DNA from: Streptomyces sp. Y2F8-2
GTDB lineage: Bacteria > Actinomycetota > Actinomycetes > Streptomycetales > Streptomycetaceae
NCBI RefSeq assembly: GCF_014905555.1
Contig: NZ_BNGS01000002.1
Span: forward strand, 124,001-188,000
DNA: 64,000 bases
Direction: 5' to 3'
In this document: in pieces, positions 34,378-42,518 of the stretch
How positions within the stretch are numbered: the first letter of the stretch is position 1
Layout: each line of letters starts with the position of its first letter
Made by a program: the position numbers and the translations under genes
Notes under the pieces: generated by a model
What the model was told of the DNA's origin: nothing
Seen by the model: the letters and a program-made list of their open reading frames with translations, nothing else
Databases searched by the model: none

Positions 34378-35418
34378 TCACCTGAAGCCGGTGGGCATGT
34401 AGCGGTCGACGTTGTCCTTGTCGACGACGGCCGAGTAGAGCGTGATGGAGGCCGGGATCTCGTACTCGGCGAGGCCGCCGACGCCCTTGCCCTGGCCGAG
34501 GGCGCGGGCGAGGTCGATCGCGGACGCGGCCATGGTCGGCGGGTACAGGACGGTCGCCTTCAGCACGCTGTTGTCCTGCTTGATGGCCTGGAACGCGGAC
34601 AGCGCCCCGGCGCCGCCGACCATCAGGAAGTCGTCGCGCCCGGCCTGCTGGATGGCGCGCAGGGCGCCCACGCCCTGGTCGTCGTCGTGATTCCAGAGAG
34701 CATCGAACTTCGGCTGCGCCTGGAGCAGTTGGGCCATCTTGGCCTGCCCCGACTCGACCGTGAAGTCGGCTGCCTGGCGGGCGACCTTCTTGATGTTCGG
34801 GTAGTTCTTCAGGGCGTCGTCGAAGCCCTGGGTGCGCTGTTTGGTCAGTTCCAGGTTGTCGAGTCCGGCGAGCTCGATGACGCGGGCGTTCGCCTTGCCC
34901 TTGAGCTTCTCGCCGATGTAGTGGCCGGCGTTGAGGCCCATGCCGTAGTTGTCACCGCCGATCCAGCAGCGGTAGGCCTGCGGGGTGTTGAAGACGCGGT
35001 CGAGGTTGACGACGGGGATGCCCGCGCGCATCGCCTTCAGCCCGACCTGGGTGAGTGCCTTGCCGTCGGCGGGCAGCACCACCAGCACGTCGACCTTCTT
35101 GTTGATCAGCGTCTCGATCTGGCCGATCTGCGCGGCCGTGTCGTTGGAGCCCTCGGTGATCTCCAGCGTCACATCGGAGTACTTCCCGGCGCGGCTCTTG
35201 GCGTTGTCGTTGATGGCGTTGAGCCAGCCGTGGTCGGCCTGCGGGCCGGCGAAGCCGATGGTGACGTGCTTGCCGGGCTTGTCGCCGGCGGCCGGCTGGT
35301 CGTTCGCGGCGGGCTTGTCGTCCTTGACCTCGTTACTCGTGCAACCTGCGAGGAAGGCACCGGCGGAGACGGCGGCGCTCCCGAAGAGCAGTCCTCTGCG
35401 ACTGGTGAGTGGCGACAT
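34378..35418 (-). CDS. Sugar ABC transporter substrate-binding lipoprotein
   Basis: 346 residues. Signal with SRRGLLFGSAAVSAGAFLAGC: a twin-Arg stretch and a lipobox with Cys26, so a lipoprotein that may use Tat. The mature part is a ribose-type periplasmic-binding fold (HVTIGFAGPQADHGWLNAIN, DVLVVLPADGKAL, IPVVNLDRVF, DALWNHDDDQGVGALRAIQQAG). It works with the permease and dual ATPase encoded just upstream. The pentose/inositol-type family is clear, the exact ligand is not. Confidence 0.9.
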   Translation of the reverse strand: MSPLTSRRGLLFGSAAVSAGAFLAGCTSNEVKDDKPAANDQPAAGDKPGKHVTIGFAGPQADHGWLNAINDNAKSRAGKYSDVTLEITEGSNDTAAQIGQIETLINKKVDVLVVLPADGKALTQVGLKAMRAGIPVVNLDRVFNTPQAYRCWIGGDNYGMGLNAGHYIGEKLKGKANARVIELAGLDNLELTKQRTQGFDDALKNYPNIKKVARQAADFTVESGQAKMAQLLQAQPKFDALWNHDDDQGVGALRAIQQAGRDDFLMVGGAGALSAFQAIKQDNSVLKATVLYPPTMAASAIDLARALGQGKGVGGLAEYEIPASITLYSAVVDKDNVDRYMPTGFR

Positions 35419-35435
35419 GGCGGTGAACCCTTTCC

Positions 35436-36452
35436 TCAGGTCGTGCTCGCGGTACGGCGCTGGACCAGCACGGCGGCGACGATGATCGCGCCCTTGGCGA
35501 TCTGCTGGACGTCGCTCTGCAGGTTGTTCAGGGCGAAGATGTCGGTGATCGTGGTGAAGACCAGGACGCCGAGCACGGAGCCGGTGATGGTGCCCCGGCC
35601 GCCGGTGAGCAGGGTGCCGCCGATGATCGCGGCGGCGATGGCGTCGAGTTCGTACAGGTTGCCGTTGGTGTTCTGGCCCGAGCCGGACAGGATGACCAGC
35701 AGGAACGCGGCGATGCCGCAGCACAGCCCCGACAGCAGGTAGAGGTACAGCCGCTGGCGGCGTACGTCGATGCCGGCGAGGCGGGCCGCCTCCGCGTTGC
35801 CGCCGACGGCGACGGTGCGGCGGCCGAAGGTGGTGCGGTTGAGCAGCAGCCAGCCGATGACGGTGACGACCGCGAAGACCAGGACGAGCGGGGGGATGCC
35901 GAGCACGTAGGAGTCGCGTTCGCCGAGCTTGAGGATGCCGTCGACGGTGACGATCTGCGTCCTGCCGTCGGTGATCTGCAGGGCGAGGCCGCGTGCGGAG
36001 GCCAGCATGGCGAGCGTCGCGATGAACGGGACCATGCCGCCGTAGGCGATGAGCAGGCCGTTGACCAGTCCGCAGCCCACGCCGACGACGACCGCGGTGA
36101 AGAGGATGCCCGCGAAGCCGTACTCCTGGGTGGCGACTGTGGTCGCCCACACCGAGGCCAGCGCGACGATCGCGCCGACGGACAGGTCGATGCCGCCGGA
36201 GGTGATGACGAAGGTCATGCCGACGGTGACGACGCCGATCACGGAGGCCTGGGTGAGGACGAGCTGGAGGTTGCGGGTGTCGAGGAACTCGTCCGGTTTG
36301 GTGATCCCGCCGATGAGGACGAGTGCGGCGAGCACGCCGAGGAGGGACAGGGTGCGGACGTCGGTGCGGGCCACCAGAACGCGCCAGACCGGGAGTTCGG
36401 CCGCGGGCACCTTGTCGGCGGTGTCCCGAGGCGGGGAGACGGGCTGCGTCAT
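35436..36452 (-). CDS. Sugar ABC transporter permease (RbsC type)
   Basis: 338 residues with eight to ten hydrophobic helices. BPD_transp_2 signatures GMTFVITSGGIDLSVGA and FGRRTVAVGGNAEAARLAGI are present, as is IGGTLLTGGRGTITGSV. It overlaps the ATPase gene by ATGA and precedes the binding-protein gene by 17 bases. Forms a homodimeric channel in this family. Confidence 0.92.
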   Translation of the reverse strand: MTQPVSPPRDTADKVPAAELPVWRVLVARTDVRTLSLLGVLAALVLIGGITKPDEFLDTRNLQLVLTQASVIGVVTVGMTFVITSGGIDLSVGAIVALASVWATTVATQEYGFAGILFTAVVVGVGCGLVNGLLIAYGGMVPFIATLAMLASARGLALQITDGRTQIVTVDGILKLGERDSYVLGIPPLVLVFAVVTVIGWLLLNRTTFGRRTVAVGGNAEAARLAGIDVRRQRLYLYLLSGLCCGIAAFLLVILSGSGQNTNGNLYELDAIAAAIIGGTLLTGGRGTITGSVLGVLVFTTITDIFALNNLQSDVQQIAKGAIIVAAVLVQRRTASTT

Positions 36453-37966
36453 GACACCGGGCTTCCTTCCATGACGAGGTCGAGTACGCGGTGTTCGTCC
36501 AGCTCACGGGCTGGCGCGGTATGGACGACGCGGCCCTCGCGCAGGACCAGGACGCGGTCGGCGAGGCCGAGCACCTCGGGCACCTCGCTGGAGACCAGCA
36601 GCACCGCGAGGCCCTCGTCGGCCAGGCGCCGGACGACCGCGTACAGCTCGGCGCGGGCGCCGACGTCGACGCCTCGGGTCGGTTCGTCGAGCAGCAGCAC
36701 GCGGCAGCCGCGCAGCAGCCAGCGGGCGAGGACGGCTTTCTGCTGGTTCCCGCCGGAGAGGGTGCGGATCGGCACGGCCGGGTTGTCGGGCCGCAGGGAC
36801 AGCTCGCGGGTCGTCGCGCGCGCCGCGCCCCGTTCCGCGCCCCGGTCGATCCAGCCGCCGCGCGAGAAGCGGGACAGGGAAGAGATCGAGACGTTGCGGG
36901 TGACGGACTCGAGCATCAGCAGGGCCTGCGCCTTGCGTTCCTCGGGTGCGAGGCCCAGCCCGGCGCGCACCGCGGCGCGCACGCTGCCCGGGCGCAACGG
37001 GCGCCCGTCGACGAGGACTTGTCCCGCGGTGGGCCTGCGGGCTCCGTAGAGGGTCTCCAGGATCTCGGAGCGCCCGGAACCGACGAGCCCGGCCAGGCCG
37101 ACGATCTCCCCGGCGCGCACCTCGAGGTCGAGCGGCTCGAACTCGCCCTGCCGGGCCAGGCCCCGGACCTCCAGCACGGGTGTGCCGTGCGGCGGGGACG
37201 CGGGCCGCTCGGGGAAGACGTACTCGACGTTGCGTCCCGTCATCAGGGCGACGACGTCGTGGGTCGGTGTGGTCTTCGCCGGCAGTCCGCCCGCGACGGC
37301 CCGCCCGTCCTTGAGCACGGTCACCCGGTCGCCGATGCGGCGGATCTCCTCCAGGCGGTGCGAGATGTAGACGACGGCGACTCCGTCGGCGGTGAGATCG
37401 CCGACGATGCGGAACAGGTTGTCGACCTCGTCCGGGTCGAGCGCGGCGGACGGCTCGTCCATCACGATGAGCCGTACGTCGTGGGAGAGCGCCCGCGCCA
37501 TGGACACGATCTGCTGCTGGGCCGCCGACAGCTCGCCCACGAGGCGGGAGGGGTCGATCTCCGGGTGCCCGAGTCGTCGCAGCAGCCGCGCCGTCGACGT
37601 CCGCGCTGTGTTTCGCCGTACGACGAAGCCGGCGGCCGTGGGTTCGTGGCCCAGGTGGACGTTCTCGGCCACCGACAGGTGCTCCACCAGGTCGAGTTCC
37701 TGGTAGATGGTGGCGATGCCCAGGCGCATGGCCGCGATCGGCGAGCGCAGCGTGACGGGTTCCCCGCGCCAGTGGATGGTGCCGGTGTCGGGCTGGTGGG
37801 CGCCGGCGAGGACCTTGATGAGGGTGGACTTCCCGGCCCCGTTCTGGCCGAGCAGGCAGTGCACTTCACCGGCCTGGACGTCGAGGTCGACGCCGTCGAG
37901 GGCCCGGACCCCGGGGAACGACTTGGTGATGCCGGACATGCTGAGCAGCGGTGGTTCTGGTGCCAT
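36449..37966 (-). CDS. Sugar ABC transporter ATP-binding protein with two nucleotide domains (RbsA type)
   Basis: 505 residues. First ABC domain: Walker A GQNGAGKSTL, signature GELSAAQQQIVSMARAL, Walker B LIVMDEPSAAL. The second domain has a degenerate Walker A (GLVGSGRSEIL) as usual in RbsA/MglA-type proteins, with signature LSGGNQQKAVLARWL and VLLLDEPTRGVD. First of the ABC operon genes, 126 bases downstream of the ROK regulator. Confidence 0.93.
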   Translation of the reverse strand: MAPEPPLLSMSGITKSFPGVRALDGVDLDVQAGEVHCLLGQNGAGKSTLIKVLAGAHQPDTGTIHWRGEPVTLRSPIAAMRLGIATIYQELDLVEHLSVAENVHLGHEPTAAGFVVRRNTARTSTARLLRRLGHPEIDPSRLVGELSAAQQQIVSMARALSHDVRLIVMDEPSAALDPDEVDNLFRIVGDLTADGVAVVYISHRLEEIRRIGDRVTVLKDGRAVAGGLPAKTTPTHDVVALMTGRNVEYVFPERPASPPHGTPVLEVRGLARQGEFEPLDLEVRAGEIVGLAGLVGSGRSEILETLYGARRPTAGQVLVDGRPLRPGSVRAAVRAGLGLAPEERKAQALLMLESVTRNVSISSLSRFSRGGWIDRGAERGAARATTRELSLRPDNPAVPIRTLSGGNQQKAVLARWLLRGCRVLLLDEPTRGVDVGARAELYAVVRRLADEGLAVLLVSSEVPEVLGLADRVLVLREGRVVHTAPARELDEHRVLDLVMEGSPVS

Positions 37967-38092
37967 GTGGGTTCCCCTCGGCGGGCGTGCGGGCCGGTGT
38001 CAGGGCGTGCCGCCTGCGCTGGGCAGGCGGTTTCAGGGCAGGGCAGGGCAGAGCAGGGCGCTGTGCTGGAGTTCCGTACGTGCGGCGGTTGC

Positions 38093-39283
38093 TTACGCGG
38101 GTGAGAACAGGTGGTCGCTGATGAGGCGGGCCGCGCCGATGACACCGGCGTTCTGGCCCAACTCGCCGAGGACGATGGGAAGATTGCCGGTCGCGAGCGG
38201 CAGCGACTGGCGGTAGACCTGGGTGCGGATCGCGGCGAGCAGGGTGTGGCCGAGGCCGGTCACCCCGCCGCCGATCACCACGAGGCCGGGGTTGAAGAAG
38301 CTGACCAGGCCGGCGATGACCTGGCCGGTACGGGTGCCGCCCTCCCGGATGAGGTCGAGGGAGGTGGCGTCGCCCGCGGCTGCCGCGGCGGCGACGTCGG
38401 CAGCGGTGAGCGTGCCGTTCGTCTCCAGGCGGGAGGCGAGTTCGGCCGAGAGTCCCTGGTGGGCGGCCTCCAGCGCGTCACGGGCGAGTGCCGCGCCGCT
38501 GAAGTGGGCCTCCAGGCAGCCCCGGTTGCCACAGGCGCACGGGCGTCCTTCGGGCACGGCCTGGATGTGCCCGATGTCCCCCGCGCTGCCCGTCGTGCCC
38601 CGGTAGACCTCACCGCCGACCACGATGCCGCAGCCGATGCCGGTGCCGATCTTGACGCAGAGGAAGTCGCCCACGGTGCGGGCGACGCCCGCGTGCTGCT
38701 CCCCCATCGCCATCAGGTTCACGTCGTTGTCGACCATGACCGGGCAGCCGAGTTCCTGGCTGAGGGCCTCCCGCACCGGGAAGCCGTCCCAGCCGGGCAT
38801 GATCGGGGGTGCCACGGGGACGCCCTCGGGGAAGCGGACCGGTCCCGGGACGCCGATGCCGGCACCGTCGAAGCCCTCCGCCAGGCCGGATGTCTTCAAC
38901 TTCGCGGCCATGGCAAGGACTTGCTCGAAGACCGCGACGGGGCCCTCGCGCACGTCCATGGGCTGGTTGAGGTGGCCGAGCACTTCCAGTTCGGCGTTGG
39001 TGACCGCGACGTCGACCGAGGTCGCGCCGATGTCGACGCCCAGGAAGCGGAGGTTCGGAGCGAGACGGACGTTGTGCGAGCGGCGGCCGCCCCGGGAGGC
39101 GGCGAGACCGTCGGCGACGACCAGTCCCGTCTCCAGGAGCCGGTCGACCTCAACGGCCAGCTTGGACCGCGAGAGGTCCACCTGGTCGCCGAGCTGAGCG
39201 CGGGAGTTGGGGCCGCCGTCGCGCAGCAGCTTCAGCAGCCGGGCCTGATGGGCGTTGGCGGGTCGAGCCGTCATCCGTCTCAC
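38093..39283 (-). CDS. ROK-family transcriptional regulator
   Basis: 396 residues. The GTG at 39283 is favoured because GGGAGGGG precedes it; ATG 39274 is in frame. The N-terminal winged helix (HQARLLKLLRDGGPNSRAQL, LSRSKLAVEVDRL) is followed by a ROK sugar-kinase-like domain (FLGVDIGATSVDVAV, VPGPVRFPEG, VDNDVNLMAMGE, GTGIGCGIVVGG) with the zinc motif CACGNRGCLEAH. Such proteins repress sugar-uptake operons. The gene is next to the ABC operon in the same direction and probably controls it. Confidence 0.9.
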   Translation of the reverse strand: MRRMTARPANAHQARLLKLLRDGGPNSRAQLGDQVDLSRSKLAVEVDRLLETGLVVADGLAASRGGRRSHNVRLAPNLRFLGVDIGATSVDVAVTNAELEVLGHLNQPMDVREGPVAVFEQVLAMAAKLKTSGLAEGFDGAGIGVPGPVRFPEGVPVAPPIMPGWDGFPVREALSQELGCPVMVDNDVNLMAMGEQHAGVARTVGDFLCVKIGTGIGCGIVVGGEVYRGTTGSAGDIGHIQAVPEGRPCACGNRGCLEAHFSGAALARDALEAAHQGLSAELASRLETNGTLTAADVAAAAAAGDATSLDLIREGGTRTGQVIAGLVSFFNPGLVVIGGGVTGLGHTLLAAIRTQVYRQSLPLATGNLPIVLGELGQNAGVIGAARLISDHLFSPA

Positions 39284-39543
39284 GAGCCCCTCCCCGCCTC
39301 AATCGGCCTGTGCGCGCCGGTTTCCGGCCACTTCTGTGGCTTGCTTTCGGAGGGAACGTAGCAGCGACTGCCGGGACTGGGAAGAAGTTGCGCAGAGATT
39401 ACCGCCAACTTTCTCCACTCGCAGGACAAAGACCCAGGATGCGCAGACGGCGCACTGGCGCCGTCGCGCACCGGCCCGCAGGATGAGCACGCACCACGTC
39501 GGGGCCGGGCCGTCCGTGGCCCGGCAAGGGAGAGGGGGACCGT

Positions 39544-40371
39544 GTGATTCTGGTGACGGGTGCCACGGGGAACGTGGGTGCCGAACTCGTCCGCGTCCTG
39601 GCGGAGTCGGGGCAGCCGGTGCGGGCACTGAGCCGCGCCGGCCGGTCGGAGGGCCTGCCGCCGGGGGTGACGGCCGTGGCAGGCGACCTGAACCGGCCGG
39701 AGACGGTGCGGGAAGCGCTCGACGGTGTACGGGCGATGTTCCTGATGCCGGGCTACGGGGGTCAGCGGCAGATCCTGGCGGATGCGCGGGCGGCAGGGGT
39801 GGAGCGGGTCGCCCTGCTGTCCGGGAGGTCGGCGGGCACGGGCGACACCGGCAACGCGGTTGCCGGCTACCTGATCCAGGCCGAGACGGCGGTGCGGGAG
39901 TCCGGGCTGGCGTGGACGTCGCTGCGGTGCACGAGCTTCATGTCCAACGCGTTGCAGCTGGCGGACCAGATCCGCAAGGGCGACACCGTGCGGGTGCCGT
40001 TCCCGGACACGTACACGACCGACATCGATCCGTACGACATCGCGCGGGTCGCCGCGCGCGCCCTGCTGTCGGACGAGTGGGCGGGCCGATCTCTCGAAGT
40101 GACGGGCCCCGAAGCGCTGTTGCCCGCCGATCGTGTGCGCATCCTGGGCGAGGCGCTCGGCCGGGACCTGCGGGCCGTCGGCCTCACGAACGAGGAGGCG
40201 CGCACCGAGCTGGAGTCCCGCATGCCCAAGCCGTACGTCGACGCCTTCTTCAGCTTCTTCGTGGACGGCACCCTGGACGAGTCACAGGTGCTGCCGACGG
40301 TGCGGGAGGTGACGGGCCGGGAGCCGCGCACGTTCCGGGAGTGGGCTCGGGCGCACGCGGACGCTTTCTGA
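39544..40371 (+). CDS. NmrA-like NAD(P)-binding protein
   Basis: 275 residues, GTG start behind GGGAGAGGGGG. Atypical short-chain dehydrogenase fold with MILVTGATGNVGAELVRVLA and no Tyr-x-x-x-Lys active site. ALSRAGRSEGLPPGV, VAGDLNRPETVREALDGV and MFLMPGYGG match the NmrA/YesF group. These proteins may bind NADP as sensors or reduce quinone-like compounds. Convergent with the GntR gene, and no functional link to neighbours is evident. Confidence 0.85.
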   Translation: MILVTGATGNVGAELVRVLAESGQPVRALSRAGRSEGLPPGVTAVAGDLNRPETVREALDGVRAMFLMPGYGGQRQILADARAAGVERVALLSGRSAGTGDTGNAVAGYLIQAETAVRESGLAWTSLRCTSFMSNALQLADQIRKGDTVRVPFPDTYTTDIDPYDIARVAARALLSDEWAGRSLEVTGPEALLPADRVRILGEALGRDLRAVGLTNEEARTELESRMPKPYVDAFFSFFVDGTLDESQVLPTVREVTGREPRTFREWARAHADAF

Positions 40372-40419
40372 CGGGTGTTACTCGGTGGGGCGGACGACGC
40401 AGAGGCCGGCAGCGCCGGA

Positions 40420-41097
40420 CTACGACCTCGGTCGCTCGTGGTACGACCGCCGCGTGTGCTCGGTGTGTTCGCGCATGAGGTGGGTGGCTCGCTGTTCGTC
40501 GCGGGCCGCGATCGCCGCGATCAGCTCGCGGTGTTCGATCCACGACTGCCGGCCGCGCTGCCGGGCGACCGGCGTGTAGTACCAGCGCACCCGGCGGTCG
40601 ACCTGCCCCGCCAGTTCCGCGAGGACCGCGTTGCCCGCCAGCTCCATCACCTTCGCGTGGAAGCGGGCGTTGAGCGCGACCGCCCCGTCCACGTCGTCCT
40701 GCGCCACGGCCCGCTCGCCCTCGGCACACAGCTCCTCCAGAACCGCGACACCGGCGCTGTCCGCGTTCGCGGCGGCGAGCCGCGCGGCCTCCGCCTCCAG
40801 CAGCGTACGGACGGTGAGGAGCTGGTCGGCCTCCGCCTCCGTGGGCTCGTGCACGAACGCCCCCTGGGCGGGCCGCAGATCGACCCACCCCTCGGTGTTC
40901 AGCCGCTGCAGCGCCTCGCGCACCGGCTGCCGGGAGACCCCGAGGTGCCCGGCGAGCTCACTCTCGACGAGGTGCTGGCCCGGCTGGAGGGCACGCGTGG
41001 TGATGAGTTCGAGCAGCGCCTCGTAGACACGGTCGCGCAACGGGCCCGGCCGCTCCAGCCTGGGCACCGCTCCCTGCGGCAGTCCTGTCGACAACAT
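40420..41097 (-). CDS. GntR-family regulator with FCD ligand domain
   Basis: 225 residues, ATG behind GGAGGGGG. Winged helix at residues 20-85 (RDRVYEALLELITTRALQPG, LVESELAGHLGVSRQPVREAL). The all-helical FCD domain has the metal/carboxylate ligands: Asn/His in ALNARFHAKV, WIEHRELIAAI and MREHTEHTR. FCD regulators sense small organic acids such as pyruvate, lactate, malonate or oxalate-like ligands. A motif in its own promoter region recurs upstream of panE/fdh with the OFA transporter and between sucC and oxc. The inferred role is control of oxalate and formate metabolism. Confidence 0.85.
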   Translation of the reverse strand: MLSTGLPQGAVPRLERPGPLRDRVYEALLELITTRALQPGQHLVESELAGHLGVSRQPVREALQRLNTEGWVDLRPAQGAFVHEPTEAEADQLLTVRTLLEAEAARLAAANADSAGVAVLEELCAEGERAVAQDDVDGAVALNARFHAKVMELAGNAVLAELAGQVDRRVRWYYTPVARQRGRQSWIEHRELIAAIAARDEQRATHLMREHTEHTRRSYHERPRS

Positions 41098-41155
41098 CGC
41101 GGTCCCCCTCCAGGGCAACGGCGGCGCGGTAGCCGGAAAGCCAGTATGAATTGTC

Positions 41156-41172
41156 TTTCGTCTACAGTCTAC
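41156..41172. promoter_or_regulatory. Candidate autoregulatory GntR operator
   Basis: TTTCGTCTACAGTCTAC at 41156-41172, 58 bases upstream of the gntR start. Its core GTCTACAGT is identical to that on the minus strand at 43965-43973 and near-identical to the site at 11015-11031. It is probably an operator at or near the gntR promoter. Confidence 0.55.
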
Positions 41173-41255
41173 CGGCACACAAGGGCCGGCCCCGCGGGAA
41201 GTCGGCTACGCCACACGGCCGTCCGGCTGACGGACGACGACCCACGAACGGCCGC

Positions 41256-42203
41256 TCACGGGCAGCGAATCACCTGTCCCGCGTACGAGAGGTTCCCGCC
41301 GAACCCGAACAGCAGCACGGGTTCACCGCTCGAGATCTCCCCGCGCTCCACGAGCTTCGACAGGGCGAGCGGGATGCTCGCCGCCGAGGTGTTCCCCGAC
41401 TCTGTGACGTCGCGCGCGACGACCGCGTTCACGGCGCCCAGCTTCTCCGCGAGCGGTTCGATGATGCGCAGGTTGGCCTGGTGCAGCACGACCGCGGCGA
41501 GCTCCTCGGGCGCGATCCCGGCCCGCTCGCACACCCGGCGCGCGATGGGCGGCAGTTGGGTCGTCGCCCACCGGTACACGCTCTGCCCTTCCTGCGCGAA
41601 CCGAGCGGGCGTGCCCTCGATCCGGACCGCGTGCCCCATCTCGGGCACCGAGCCCCACAGCACGGGCCCGATCCCGGGCTCCTCACCGGCGGGGCACGCC
41701 TCGACCACGGCGGCTCCCGCACCGTCCCCGACCAGCACGCATGTCGTACGGTCCGTCCAGTCCGTGACATCGGACATCTTCTCGGCGCCGATGACGAGTG
41801 CCCTGCTCGCCGCGCCCGCACGCACGGCGTGGTCGGCGGTGGCGAGCGCGTGGGTGAAACCGGCGCAGACGACGTTGACGTCCATCGCTGCGGGCTGCGG
41901 CATGCCGAGCCGGGCCGCGACGCGGGCCGCCGTGTTCGGCGAGCGGTCGACGGCGGTGCAGGTGGCGACCAGGACGAGGTCGATGTCGCCGGGCGCCAGG
42001 CCGGCCGCCGCCAGCGCCTTGGCGGCGGCGTGCGCGGCGAGCTCGTCGACGGGCTCGTCGGCTCCGGCGATGTGGCGCGTGCGGATGCCCACCCGGGTCC
42101 TGATCCACTCGTCGCTGGTGTCGACCATGCCCGCCAGGTCCTCGTTGGTGAGCACCTCGGCGGGCTGATAGTGGCCGACGGCGGTGATGCGTGAGCCGTT
42201 CAT
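41256..42203 (-). CDS. 3-oxoacyl-ACP synthase III (FabH-like)
   Basis: 315 residues. Ketosynthase III fold with the full triad: Cys in MDVNVVCAGFTHAL, His in VLHQANLRI, Asn in ESGNTSAAS; also TSDEWIRTRVGIRTRHIA and FGFGGNLSYAG. It normally condenses acyl-CoA with malonyl-ACP. It stands alone, without fatty-acid or polyketide genes, 150 bases after the OFA transporter small subunit in the same direction. A role linked to formate/oxalate metabolism is not evident; it may use an unusual acyl-CoA. Confidence 0.88.
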   Translation of the reverse strand: MNGSRITAVGHYQPAEVLTNEDLAGMVDTSDEWIRTRVGIRTRHIAGADEPVDELAAHAAAKALAAAGLAPGDIDLVLVATCTAVDRSPNTAARVAARLGMPQPAAMDVNVVCAGFTHALATADHAVRAGAASRALVIGAEKMSDVTDWTDRTTCVLVGDGAGAAVVEACPAGEEPGIGPVLWGSVPEMGHAVRIEGTPARFAQEGQSVYRWATTQLPPIARRVCERAGIAPEELAAVVLHQANLRIIEPLAEKLGAVNAVVARDVTESGNTSAASIPLALSKLVERGEISSGEPVLLFGFGGNLSYAGQVIRCP

Positions 42204-42353
42204 GGGTGGTTCCCCTCGTTGCCGTGGGTGTCGGGATCCACCAGTCTGATCAGTGACTCACGGGTAGGGCGGCAGGTGAAACGACAGGAATGGGGCGCCC
42301 GGCTTGTCGGCTTCCCGCAGTTCTTCGGACGCCCGAGGATGTGCCTCGCAGTG

Positions 42354-42518
42354 TCACCCGGTGAAGAGCTGCTTGGCCTTCAGGACGAGCTCGTACAGGC
42401 CGTAGCCCAGCGGCGCCCCCACCCACACCCAGGCGAGGGCGATCAGGGGGATGGGGGTCCCCCCGCTCGAGCGAAGCCGAGAGTGGGGGAGGTCAGGCGG
42501 GCTGCTCTCGGCGGCCAT
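42354..42518 (-). CDS. MFS (OFA) transporter small subunit
   Basis: 54 residues, starting inside the transporter gene (26-base overlap, ATG 42518) behind AAGGAGG. One membrane helix (PIPLIALAWVWVGAPLGYGL) is followed by YELVLKAKQLFTG, the form of the small single-helix subunits that accompany OFA transporters. Residues 9-23 (DLPHSRLRSSGGTPI) are encoded by an in-frame palindromic repeat, so the ancestral protein was shorter. Probably sits beside the main transporter and stabilises it. Confidence 0.75.
   Translation of the reverse strand: MAAESSPPDLPHSRLRSSGGTPIPLIALAWVWVGAPLGYGLYELVLKAKQLFTG
42451..42492. repeat. Short palindromic repeat inside the small-subunit gene
   Basis: Pattern GGGGGTCCCCCC-GCTCGAGCGAAGCCGAGAG-TGGGGGAGG. 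This is a common Streptomyces interspersed palindromic element (from memory); related copies in this window are at 9568-9610 and 53319-53353. It lies directly after the transporter stop and within the N-terminal codons of the small subunit. Confidence 0.65.
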
